A stretch of DNA of 5,676 nt from Acidobacteriota bacterium (lineage in GTDB: Bacteria; Acidobacteriota; Terriglobia; UBA7540), in assembly GCA_021789565.1 (NCBI GenBank), contig JAJYJL010000632.1:1-5676 (forward strand). The letters run 5' to 3'. Position numbers and translations under genes: made by a program. Below, in pieces: positions 1 to 5,676 of the stretch. Under the pieces are notes generated by a model. It ran no database searches, was not told the DNA's origin, and was given only the letters and a program-made list of their open reading frames with translations. Position 1 is the stretch's first letter. The number at the start of each line of letters is the position of its first letter.

Positions 1-142
1 CATAAATGATGTCGAACGCGAGGCTCGATTTTCCGGACCCGCTCAACCCGGTCACGACAGTGAACCTGTTACGGGGGATCGAGACGTCTATGTTGCGCAG
101 GTTGTGCTGGCGCGCACCCCGGACTGTAATCTGCTTCAACAT
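1..142 (-). CDS. uvrA: UvrA, excinuclease ABC subunit A, N-terminal 47 residues (runs out of the window)
   Basis: UvrA is the DNA-damage-recognition ATPase of UvrABC nucleotide excision repair; it acts as a cytoplasmic dimer that loads UvrB at lesions. The minus strand reads [17 protein letters not shown] and continues to a Walker A P-loop GLSGSGKS (residues 32-39, with K38 and S39 the expected nucleotide-binding residues), then SLAFDIIY. The GAR-x-HNL-x-NI opening and the [13 protein letters not shown] block are the hallmark start of UvrA. The ATG is preceded by GAGAGG (plus-strand 153-158) with a 10-nt spacer, and by a good promoter. Only the first 47 codons are present, so the zinc fingers, the signature motifs and the second ATPase half cannot be checked. 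A UvrA paralogue (UvrA2 type) cannot be excluded from this fragment. Confidence 0.92.
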   Translation of the reverse strand, partial: MLKQITVRGARQHNLRNIDVSIPRNRFTVVTGLSGSGKSSLAFDIIY

Positions 143-190
143 GCTGACACTGCCTCTCAGGCGCGTTTTGCAGGTTAAGGGCAATCTACC

Positions 191-220
191 ATCTTAAAAC
201 CCAGTTCCTTAACCCGTCAA
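191..220 (-). promoter_or_regulatory. Predicted sigma70-type promoter of uvrA
   Basis: On the minus strand a -35 element TTGACG (220-215) is followed, after an 18-bp spacer, by a -10 element TAAGAT (196-191). Each differs from consensus at one or two positions. Transcription would begin near 183-184, giving a leader of about 40 nt before the uvrA ATG at 142. The position fits uvrA having its own promoter rather than depending only on the upstream three-gene unit. It was found by eye against the general bacterial consensus, not by scoring. Confidence 0.6.
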
Positions 221-331
221 GAAAGCGTGGAGGAGTTTGAAAAGAAAAGCGATTCGGATGTGATGAGTGCTTTGACGAGAGGTCGTTAGCGGAAGGGAAG
301 GAAGTATGAAAAGGTCCAATTCAACCAAATT

Positions 332-342
332 AACCGTCGGTT
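332..342. repeat. 11-bp perfect palindrome (AACCG-T-CGGTT)
   Basis: Two 5-bp arms flank a single central base. It lies about 110 bp upstream of the uvrA -35 element and about 90 bp beyond the coiled-coil gene's stop codon. With a one-base centre it is a poor RNA hairpin and is not followed by a T-run, so terminator is unlikely. A protein-binding site is conceivable, but a palindrome of this size can occur by chance. Confidence 0.2.
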
Positions 343-428
343 GCAGCGCAGGTCCCCGGCATATAACTTTGAACTGGTTGTTTTGATCTGGCAGGTACTC
401 TGCGAAGAACCCATGCGGAGCAGACGCC

Positions 429-1232
429 TTACTTTTTTGAGAGCTGTTTTTCCAGCCGGAAGGCCTTCGCGTTCAGCTCACTCAGATGCTGAAGCTCGTT
501 GTCACTGAGGGTGATGGCGTTCTGGATCATATCCAGTGCCGGTCCGCTGAAGGAGTTGGAGTCCTGCCCTCGGCTGGAGTTCAACATGCCGCTCATGGTC
601 CGGAACTGGCTGGTAAGATTCCGGTAACGATCTGCGATGGACGACAGGTAAGACTCCCGGCGGCGATCCAGATCTTGAAGGCTGCTTAGAATTCGCTCTC
701 GTTCCGCAGCGCGTGCGGACCCTTGGTTGTTCGCAGCACTCAGGTTGTCATTTGCTTTTTGCAGGGTGACGATGCGCTGGTGAGAATTCTGAACGTCGGC
801 CAGAGCAGAACTGAGTTCTTTCTGTAATTTGTCCAAGCGTGCCTGCAGCTCGGCCTGCTGTTCCTGGTGGCGTTGGCTGGCTTCAGCGAGCGATTTTTCG
901 CTTTCTGCCTTTGAAGTCGAAAGCGTTTCCTCGAGGTTTGTGACGCTGGCCTGTGAAGCATTGAGCTCGGTTGAGAGTTGCTTAATCGTCGCGTCGCGTT
1001 TCGCGATGACAGTCTTATCTTCATTTACGGGCTTGGGAGGTTCTTGCAAGGCGGCGGCCAGGCGGAGCTCGCTTTGGCGCAGGGCTTCCTGGCTCTCCTG
1101 CAAAGACCGCCGGGCTGCGTCTCTTTGCAAGCGCATCTCGGTAAGCTTCCTGGACTGGTGAAATATGACCCCACCAGCGGCAACCATGGCAACCCCAAGA
1201 CTCGAGACTATGGCGATTTGCAGGCGTCGCAT
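429..1232 (-). CDS. Membrane-anchored coiled-coil protein of unknown function
   Basis: I do not recognise a named family for this 267-residue protein. A short basic start (MRRLQ) precedes one hydrophobic segment at about residues 6-25, which would act as a signal anchor; there is no clear signal-peptidase site. Residues about 27-62 and 75-205 are rich in Leu, Ala, Gln, Glu, Lys and Arg, with heptad-like spacing typical of long coiled coils. The two parts are split by a proline-containing hinge EPPKPVN (64-70). Residues about 206-235 are Ser/Asn/Gly-rich, and a last helical stretch (about 232-265) ends in QLSKK. The likely topology is a cytoplasmic N-terminus with a rod in the periplasm, as inferred from the anchor. 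It begins 10 bp after the VWA gene stop, so it is probably co-transcribed and last in the unit. Coiled coils give spurious similarities to myosin or SMC proteins, so no such name is used. Confidence 0.75.
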   Translation of the reverse strand: MRRLQIAIVSSLGVAMVAAGGVIFHQSRKLTEMRLQRDAARRSLQESQEALRQSELRLAAALQEPPKPVNEDKTVIAKRDATIKQLSTELNASQASVTNLEETLSTSKAESEKSLAEASQRHQEQQAELQARLDKLQKELSSALADVQNSHQRIVTLQKANDNLSAANNQGSARAAERERILSSLQDLDRRRESYLSSIADRYRNLTSQFRTMSGMLNSSRGQDSNSFSGPALDMIQNAITLSDNELQHLSELNAKAFRLEKQLSKK

Positions 1233-1242
1233 CCGAATTATC

Positions 1243-2181
1243 TTACTCCTCTTTCAAAAGAAAGTGGGTACGCCATGCGACCTGAACGTCCTGGCTGCCG
1301 CACGATGCGCTCAATCCGACCTGCAGGTGACTGTGGGTTTTCGCAGGGATCTCCAGGTTGAGCCTCCATGTGGCCATGATCCGGTCAAACATTGTTGAGA
1401 TCACCGCAGGGATTTCTGAGAGCGTATGGCACGTCGCAGCTTCCCCACCCGTTGTGGTAGTCAGGGATTCCAACCCGTTTTGATAGGCTTGATCGAGGTC
1501 GTTCTGACGGTAATGGAGTTGAACAACAAACAACGGGGCTTCGAGCGAACTGATATGCCTTTCCAGTTTGGATATTTTCTCATTTACCAAAACGTCGCGA
1601 AAGCGCCGGCTGAGGTCATGTGTATCGCTGGGGTTGATGACTGGGTCGGTGTAGTCTTCACGGTAGCGATAGATGCTTCCGTCAGTTATGTAGAGCACCG
1701 AGACCCGTACCGGCGACTTTCTAATCATCGCATCAGCCAGCGAAAGCGCCGGACGGATGGTTTCCAGCAACCCCGGTGTTCCGCTGCTGGCCAGCGACTG
1801 AATGACATCTATCACCTTCTGGCGGTCAGGAGTCGGGTCGGCAAGGACGTGCAATCCATCCTGCGAGCGAAGCACGCCAACCCAGGCGTTTGATGGCAGC
1901 TTGGAAATGTTCGCAGTCAACGCCTGTTTGGCGTCTTCGATGCTCGATAGGTCGGCGGTGAGATCAAACACGATCAGGATTACCTGGTCACTCTTGGGAT
2001 CCAGTTCGCCACTGACCGGAACCGGTCTGCCATTGAGCGTTGGCTTGAATCTTGGGATGCCCGAGCAATCGCTTTTTTGAACGTGGACGGGGATCGAGAA
2101 GTCGGGTGACCGTGTTTGCGCGAAAGTCGCACTAGTAACGGCCAGGAAAGCGATTGAAAAGGATAAGACAACTTTTTGCAT
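1243..2181 (-). CDS. Secreted VWA-domain protein (VWFA-related Acidobacterial type)
   Basis: This is a 312-residue exported protein with a von Willebrand A fold, a module usually used for protein-protein or metal-dependent adhesion; the specific role is unknown. I chose the ATG at 2181 rather than an upstream one at 2298 because it gives a textbook signal peptide (residues 1-21, MQKVVLSFSIAFLAVTSATFA, likely cut before QTRS) and overlaps the receptor stop codon; the longer start would add 39 basic residues inside the receptor gene. The VWA core spans about residues 64-270: first strand and MIDAS-like loop VILIVFDLTAD (67-77), the helix after it, and the YITDGS strand (164-169, D167). The motif DLTAD departs from the classical DxSxS. 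A C-terminal beta segment (272-309) follows, with C251 and C294 present in the mature protein. No strong Shine-Dalgarno is seen, so translation is probably coupled to the receptor gene. Confidence 0.85.
   Translation of the reverse strand: MQKVVLSFSIAFLAVTSATFAQTRSPDFSIPVHVQKSDCSGIPRFKPTLNGRPVPVSGELDPKSDQVILIVFDLTADLSSIEDAKQALTANISKLPSNAWVGVLRSQDGLHVLADPTPDRQKVIDVIQSLASSGTPGLLETIRPALSLADAMIRKSPVRVSVLYITDGSIYRYREDYTDPVINPSDTHDLSRRFRDVLVNEKISKLERHISSLEAPLFVVQLHYRQNDLDQAYQNGLESLTTTTGGEAATCHTLSEIPAVISTMFDRIMATWRLNLEIPAKTHSHLQVGLSASCGSQDVQVAWRTHFLLKEE
1246..1252 (-). promoter_or_regulatory. Ribosome-binding site for the coiled-coil gene, inside the end of the VWA gene
   Basis: AGAGGAG on the minus strand is formed by the last Lys-Glu-Glu codons of the VWA gene and abuts its TAA stop. 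The spacer to the ATG at 1232 is 13 nt, somewhat long. Going upstream in the coiled-coil frame there is no ATG, GTG or TTG before an in-frame TGA, so the ATG at 1232 is the only reasonable start. Terminating ribosomes would sit directly on this site, which suggests coupled translation. Confidence 0.55.
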
Positions 2182-2183
2182 CA
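2179..2183 (-). promoter_or_regulatory. TGATG stop-start overlap coupling the receptor and VWA genes
   Basis: The receptor stop TGA (2183-2181) and the VWA start ATG (2181-2179) share one base. Upstream of this ATG only a weak TTGAG-like element can be seen, so re-initiation by ribosomes finishing the receptor is the likely route of translation. The signal peptide beginning exactly at this ATG supports the start choice. Confidence 0.7.
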
Positions 2184-4976
2184 GAAGCTCAAAATCAGAC
2201 CCAGTTGGATGACGCGACCGCCCTTTGAACCGATGATCCTGCCCGCGTCGATGTTGGGCGCGCTGGCGGGACCAATGGTCGTGTCGGGATAATTCCAATT
2301 CGCGTGGTTCAGGAAGTTAAACGCCGTAAAGTTAAAGTCGAGCGAAGTGCTTCCAACCGGCATGCGCTTATCCAGACTGATGTCCAGACGGTTATAGCCC
2401 GGCCCCAGCAAAGTCGAGATTGTCCTGGGGCTGTTACCCATGGTGAAATCCGACGGCTGGGCGAAGGCATCAGGATTAAACCATTGGGCAGGCCCCGGAT
2501 TGGACACATGCGGATCCACGCCGGGAACGACGTCAACATAGAGGGTCGAGAGCAGGTCGCCAGTGTTGTTGAATTCGGGCCGCATCGCAAGCGGGTGCCC
2601 GTCATTCCAGTACGCCATGCCACTGATTGACCAGCCGCTAATAATCGGCCGCCCCCACCCGACGACATCCAGGAGTGGTTTACCGGGCCCAATTGGCAGA
2701 TCATAAATATAGCTGAGCTGTAAGTACTGAGGCGTGTTATAGAATGTGGCCGACCAGTCATTCCTCAGGTTGATCAAATCCTGGTTCCCGTACGGGCCTG
2801 AATAGTTGTCAAACTGCCTTGAGTATTCATAGGTGGCGGTGAAAGAAAGGCCGTCCGTCTCACGTTTTTCCACTTGTACGTATCCTGCATTCCGGTGGTA
2901 CCGACCGGCAGGGTAAAGGCCGTAAAGCTCGAAAGCGGTGAACTGCGGATACGGCTGAAGTGAAAGCCGGAACGCCTGGTTGTAAAGCGCGTCGCGGTAG
3001 CTCAGATAACGCGGATTGATCGCATTGGGACTGGTGGTTCCGTCACCTACCAGAAGTTCTCTGGCCGCACTGTAATTTGTTCCTACCGTCACCACCATCG
3101 AAAAGGGGATCTGGCGCTCAACCGACAATGAAGCCGATTGATAGACCGGAACGCGGCTGGTCAAATCCATATAATCGGCGACAGTATTGTCAGCCGCAGA
3201 CGGGCTGAGGTCCGGCAGTGGCGTGGCTAATGGAGGGATACCATTTTCGAAGTTAATCGCAGGGGTCAATTGGCTGTTGGCGGAGATGAATGTCTGGCGG
3301 GCGTTGAATCCTTGCGTTCCCCACTGGCCGTTATAGATTGGCATGTGACCATGCGAGTGGTCGAAAGACGCTCGAACGCCGGTTTTGGAGTCGCCATGCG
3401 GATTCCATGCCAGCCCCATCGAATAGTCGAGATTAACGCTGGATGGCCGCAGGCCACGCGGGATTCTGTTCTTGCCGGCAAAGACAAGTGCTCCCATCAG
3501 GAGCGTTGCGGGGTCAAGAACGGCCGGATCTATCGTGCTCTGGCGATTGTATTTTTCCACCCGTGACGTATGCCGTTTGAAATTGAGGTCGAGGCTCACT
3601 GTAAGATTTCTTGAGAGCTGGTATTTGTCACCTCCCGACAGGGACTGATAGGAGTTGCGGAAATATGAAGGCGAGGTGATGACCGTGCGTTCGACATATT
3701 GCGGCAGCCCAAGAATAAAACTCGCAAACGGATCGCCCGTATTGACGATGCCGGGCAGGCTGCTCAAACCTGTGGAGAACTGAAAGTAGCCAGATGGGTA
3801 TTGGGGAGTAAAAGAGTTTAACTGGTATTGGTCGGCCTGAAATGCCAGCCTGAGTGAGTGTTTTCGCTGTTGGGTAGAAATCGAATCTTCGACTTCCACG
3901 GTATTGCGGGCATTACGCGAATTGGGGAATCCTGTACCCATTGAAAGATAATTGCTCATAAGCCGGTAGACAGGGAAGGGAGTTTGCGCACTCGTCCCGG
4001 CCTGTACTACGTCGGATTCGACAGTTAAGTGAACTGCGTTAACAGTTCTTGTGGTGGCCGTGAAAACGTCGCTGACTTCTGCCCGCCAACGTGAATAATG
4101 CTGGTCCGGAGCTGTGGGGCTCGCGAAGTTAGGGAAAAACTTCGGAGCACTGACGAACCCATTTGAGATGGCTGTCTGGAAGCTCAGCCGTTGCCGGCTG
4201 CCAATGGACTGATCAACCCTGGCGATAATTCCGTCTGCCGTGTCGTACTGCGGGGCGTTGACAAAATAGTTGTTCTCAAAGAATGGGCCCACATCGGTGT
4301 TGGGCAATGGATAGTAGGACAGCGCTTGCTGAACGTTCGGGGCCAGACGACCGGAAGGGATTATATTTCCAAGAAATGGCGACCGCAGATACTGGAGGTT
4401 GCTGGTAGATACTGGGAGAGTCGGGGCGTAAACAGGATTGAGACTGGTGGTTTCCTGATCGTAAATGATTCGAGGGTTCCCGGCCTGGTCCACCGTTTTT
4501 GAGAAGTCTCCGTTACGTTGGGATGCCGTGGGAATGGTATGCAACGAGGCCCGTGATATCGTCTCACGGACGCCTTCGTACGACAGCGTGAAAAAGGTGT
4601 TCTGGGGATTTGTGACCAGGTGTGGAATGATGACCGGTCCGGAAACATTGAATCCAAACTGGTTCCGGTGCAGGGGGGATTTCGTTCCGCCGTTTTGATT
4701 GACCTCGTGCGGTATCGCGTCGAGTGAATCGTTGCGGAAATACTCGTAAACACGGCCATGCCAAAGCATCTTCGGGCCGAAGTGCCTTTGCGCAGAGGCA
4801 GGACTCTCTGGCCGCATCCCCCATTTTCCCGTCAGGACCTTGAACTCTTCTGTAGCTCGTGCGAGCGGGGCGGCCTCACCCGGTTTCTGCTCAGGACCCT
4901 TTCGGGTGTCGACTGATGGGAATGCATCTGATACGCCTATGATGAGCCCCAGGAGGGCATAAACCAAAATCTTCAT
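2181..4976 (-). CDS. Oar-like TonB-dependent-receptor-type outer-membrane barrel with shortened N-terminus
   Basis: This 931-residue protein belongs to the large acidobacterial family of Oar-like receptors, whose substrates are mostly unknown. Residues 1-18 form a signal peptide (MKILVYALLGLIIGVSDA). After a short polar linker comes EEFKVLTG (43-50), which resembles a mid-plug motif, then a diverged stretch, then HGRVYEYFRNDSLDA (73-87). Family blocks follow: RNQFG (104-108), YEG (133-135), PTASQRNGDFS (149-159), GNIIPSGRLAP (203-213), YYPLPN (221-226), WFNPDAFA (832-839), GNSPRT (847-852), GPGYNRLDIS (858-867) and FNFLNH (886-891). The last strand RVIQLGLILSF ends in the Phe expected of outer-membrane barrels. 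The N-terminal carboxypeptidase-regulatory domain, a recognisable TonB box and the first part of the plug are absent; relatives are usually 1,000-1,200 residues. A promoter sits right before the ATG, and GAGAG (4983-4987) is a modest ribosome-binding site with a 6-nt spacer. The stop overlaps the VWA start. The frame is intact, so a decayed gene is less likely. Confidence 0.85.
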   Translation of the reverse strand: MKILVYALLGLIIGVSDAFPSVDTRKGPEQKPGEAAPLARATEEFKVLTGKWGMRPESPASAQRHFGPKMLWHGRVYEYFRNDSLDAIPHEVNQNGGTKSPLHRNQFGFNVSGPVIIPHLVTNPQNTFFTLSYEGVRETISRASLHTIPTASQRNGDFSKTVDQAGNPRIIYDQETTSLNPVYAPTLPVSTSNLQYLRSPFLGNIIPSGRLAPNVQQALSYYPLPNTDVGPFFENNYFVNAPQYDTADGIIARVDQSIGSRQRLSFQTAISNGFVSAPKFFPNFASPTAPDQHYSRWRAEVSDVFTATTRTVNAVHLTVESDVVQAGTSAQTPFPVYRLMSNYLSMGTGFPNSRNARNTVEVEDSISTQQRKHSLRLAFQADQYQLNSFTPQYPSGYFQFSTGLSSLPGIVNTGDPFASFILGLPQYVERTVITSPSYFRNSYQSLSGGDKYQLSRNLTVSLDLNFKRHTSRVEKYNRQSTIDPAVLDPATLLMGALVFAGKNRIPRGLRPSSVNLDYSMGLAWNPHGDSKTGVRASFDHSHGHMPIYNGQWGTQGFNARQTFISANSQLTPAINFENGIPPLATPLPDLSPSAADNTVADYMDLTSRVPVYQSASLSVERQIPFSMVVTVGTNYSAARELLVGDGTTSPNAINPRYLSYRDALYNQAFRLSLQPYPQFTAFELYGLYPAGRYHRNAGYVQVEKRETDGLSFTATYEYSRQFDNYSGPYGNQDLINLRNDWSATFYNTPQYLQLSYIYDLPIGPGKPLLDVVGWGRPIISGWSISGMAYWNDGHPLAMRPEFNNTGDLLSTLYVDVVPGVDPHVSNPGPAQWFNPDAFAQPSDFTMGNSPRTISTLLGPGYNRLDISLDKRMPVGSTSLDFNFTAFNFLNHANWNYPDTTIGPASAPNIDAGRIIGSKGGRVIQLGLILSF

Positions 4977-4997
4977 TACGGGCTCTCACAAAGCGAA

Positions 4998-5027
4998 ATT
5001 ATATACCTCCGCGTCTTCTTGTGACAA
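4998..5027 (-). promoter_or_regulatory. Predicted sigma70-type promoter of the receptor-VWA-coiled-coil unit
   Basis: On the minus strand TTGTCA (5027-5022) lies 18 bp before a perfect TATAAT (5003-4998). Transcription would start near 4991, leaving a leader of only about 15 nt before the ATG at 4976 that contains GAGAG as ribosome-binding site. The fit to the start codon is an independent argument that the short receptor is a complete gene rather than the remnant of a longer one. Confidence 0.65.
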
Positions 5028-5145
5028 CCCTTCAGATTCATTCACTTGCAGGAGCTATTGTAGAACAAAACCGCGGGCCTGATTTGAATGGGGCACGTTA
5101 ATGAAGCAGGCGTGTGAAAATTAAGCGGCCATTGCGTCCGGCTAG

Positions 5146-5169
5146 GCGCGGAGAAAAGATCTTCCGCAC
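5146..5169. repeat. Inverted repeat, possible hairpin between the two receptor genes
   Basis: On the minus strand GTGCGGA and TCCGCGC can pair over 7 bp (one T-G wobble) around a 10-nt loop. No T-run follows in either direction, so it is not a standard intrinsic terminator; a transcript-end or stabilising hairpin for the upstream receptor mRNA is only a possibility. A second, AT-rich inverted repeat (AGAATT/AATTCT, 5228-5243) lies directly after the upstream gene's stop. The rest of the 275-bp gap shows nothing else recognisable apart from the promoter. Confidence 0.25.
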
Positions 5170-5251
5170 CCGGTCAGCCAGTGACTGAAAAAGTGAGTCT
5201 TACCTCATTAGATAAGAGCGCCCGGAAAGAATTTTCTAATTCTCAGATTAA

Positions 5252-5676
5252 CTAGAAACTGAACCTCATGAAAAGGTTGATCATACGGTTTGCGGACTGG
5301 TTTCCAAAGAACCCGCCTGCAAGCGATATGGACTGCCCAAATCGTGGCGATGTGAGATTGCCGATTGGTGTTCCAAGGGTAACTCTATTGAAAATGTTGT
5401 GGGACATCACGCCTACCTCGAGTGTAAACCGGCGATCGCTGCTGGCTCCAAAGCGGGGACCGCCACCGCCGCTGCTGAGCCCTCGGCCGCCGAGCCCTCC
5501 ATGGTCATGCCCGTGGCCATGAAAACCACCTCCCCCATTGCCGCTTTCGATCTCTTTGCCAAAGCCAAACGTCTTGGAAATGCGGGCGTTCATTGAAAAT
5601 TGGCTGGGGCCAAAAAGGTTATTGACTGGTACAAGAGAAGCTCCCGTTGCCGGATCAATATTGAAATATCCAAGTG
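5252..5676 (-). CDS. Oar-like TonB-dependent receptor, C-terminal 140 residues (5' end outside window)
   Basis: The frame stays open to the window edge, upstream of the first internal Met at 5593. It reads GYFNIDPATG, then FGPSQFSMNARISKTFGFGK (visible residues 21-40), a Gly/His-rich insertion (about 46-73), then RRFTLEVGVMSHNIFNRV (81-98), GTPIGNL (101-107), SPRFGQS (109-115) and a final strand LFMRFSF. These are the closing strands of Oar-like receptors, which commonly carry a Gly-rich loop after the KTFGFG motif, a Phe-Asn 'NIFN' strand and a terminal Phe. The protein would lie in the outer membrane; its substrate is unknown. The loop here contains HGHGHDHGG (52-60). It is transcribed in the same direction as the second receptor, 275 bp away, but that gene has its own promoter. 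How long the full protein is, and whether it has the usual N-terminal domains, cannot be seen. Confidence 0.85.
   Translation of the reverse strand, partial: LGYFNIDPATGASLVPVNNLFGPSQFSMNARISKTFGFGKEIESGNGGGGFHGHGHDHGGLGGRGLSSGGGGPRFGASSDRRFTLEVGVMSHNIFNRVTLGTPIGNLTSPRFGQSISLAGGFFGNQSANRMINLFMRFSF
5495..5524 (-). other. His/Gly-rich tract inside the upstream receptor
   Basis: The ten codons read FHGHGHDHGG, set in a longer Gly/Ser-rich loop coded by about 5456-5539. Four His and one Asp alternate with Gly, a composition able to coordinate transition metals such as zinc, nickel or copper. Gly-rich loops at this place are common in the family; the His cluster is the distinctive part. Metal binding is inferred from composition only. 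Confidence 0.5.

Larger units (their letters stand above)
143..428. other. Intergenic region between the coiled-coil gene and uvrA
   Basis: This 286-bp stretch separates the end of the three-gene unit from uvrA. It holds the uvrA promoter and ribosome-binding site at its left end. I see no GC-rich hairpin followed by a T-run in the minus direction, so an intrinsic terminator for the upstream unit is not evident and read-through into uvrA is possible. A short palindrome AACCGTCGGTT lies at 332-342. No convincing gene is present. Confidence 0.5.

Noticed and set aside
196..207. LexA-like half-site (GAAC-N4-TTTT on the minus strand) in the spacer of the uvrA promoter
   Set aside because: Only one half matches the GAAC-N4-GTTC type box and the other half has two mismatches in four; the LexA motif of this lineage is unknown here, so SOS control is not supported.
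306..386. 26-codon plus-strand ORF (MKRSNSTKL...) behind a purine-rich GGAAGG stretch
   Set aside because: The ribosome-binding-like sequence is decent, but there is no plausible plus-strand promoter, no recognisable peptide feature, and such short ORFs are expected by chance.
829..1361. Plus-strand ORFs of 110 and 127 codons opposite the coiled-coil gene
   Set aside because: They lie antisense to a gene with a clear anchor and coiled-coil pattern; their low-complexity Ser/Ala/Arg composition reflects the opposite strand of Gln/Glu/Leu/Ala codons.
2182..2298. 39-residue N-terminal extension of the VWA gene from an ATG at 2298
   Set aside because: It would lie wholly within the receptor's last codons, is basic and unlike a secretion signal, and would bury the clean signal peptide starting at 2181.
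4564..4824. Minus-strand ORF overlapping the receptor N-terminus, tested as a frameshifted plug remnant
   Set aside because: Its translation (MGDAARESCL...) shows no resemblance to the plug motifs of Oar-like proteins, so the diverged plug stretch is not explained by a simple frameshift.
5228..5243. AGAATT/AATTCT inverted repeat just after the upstream receptor stop, as a terminator
   Set aside because: The 6-bp stem is almost all A-T and the following sequence is not a clean T-run, so stability is too low for an intrinsic terminator.
5268..5596. Plus-strand ORFs with Pro/Ala-rich stretches near the right end
   Set aside because: They are the antisense of the Gly-rich loop of the receptor fragment, whose minus-strand frame carries clear family motifs.

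Overview
The window looks like a chromosomal segment from an Acidobacteriota bacterium, or a close relative. Two features point there: large Oar-type (TonB-dependent-receptor-like) outer-membrane proteins standing next to each other, and a secreted von Willebrand A (VWA) protein of the kind called 'VWFA-related Acidobacterial domain'. This is inferred from recalled family resemblance; no database search was possible. Every gene I can support lies on the minus strand, so the window reads biologically from right to left.

Layout in transcription order: (i) 5676-5252, the last 140 residues of an Oar-like receptor that enters from outside the window; (ii) a 275-bp gap (5251-4977) with a near-consensus sigma70-type promoter immediately before the next gene; (iii) 4976-2181, a 931-residue Oar-like outer-membrane barrel with its own signal peptide but without the usual N-terminal carboxypeptidase-regulatory domain and without most of the plug; (iv) 2181-1243, a secreted VWA protein whose ATG overlaps the receptor stop codon (TGATG); (v) 1232-429, a membrane-anchored coiled-coil protein that starts 10 bp after the VWA stop; (vi) a 286-bp gap (428-143) holding a good promoter; (vii) 142-1, the first 47 codons of uvrA, the nucleotide-excision-repair ATPase, running out of the window.

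Genes iii, iv and v look like one transcription unit: one promoter, a 1-bp overlap and a 10-bp gap. Their predicted locations are outer membrane, periplasm or surface, and inner membrane. This suggests an envelope system of unknown function, with a reduced receptor barrel, a protein-interaction (VWA) module and an anchored coiled-coil rod. The joint function is inference; the gene order and coupling are seen directly. I found no RNA genes, insertion sequences, CRISPR arrays or attachment sites.
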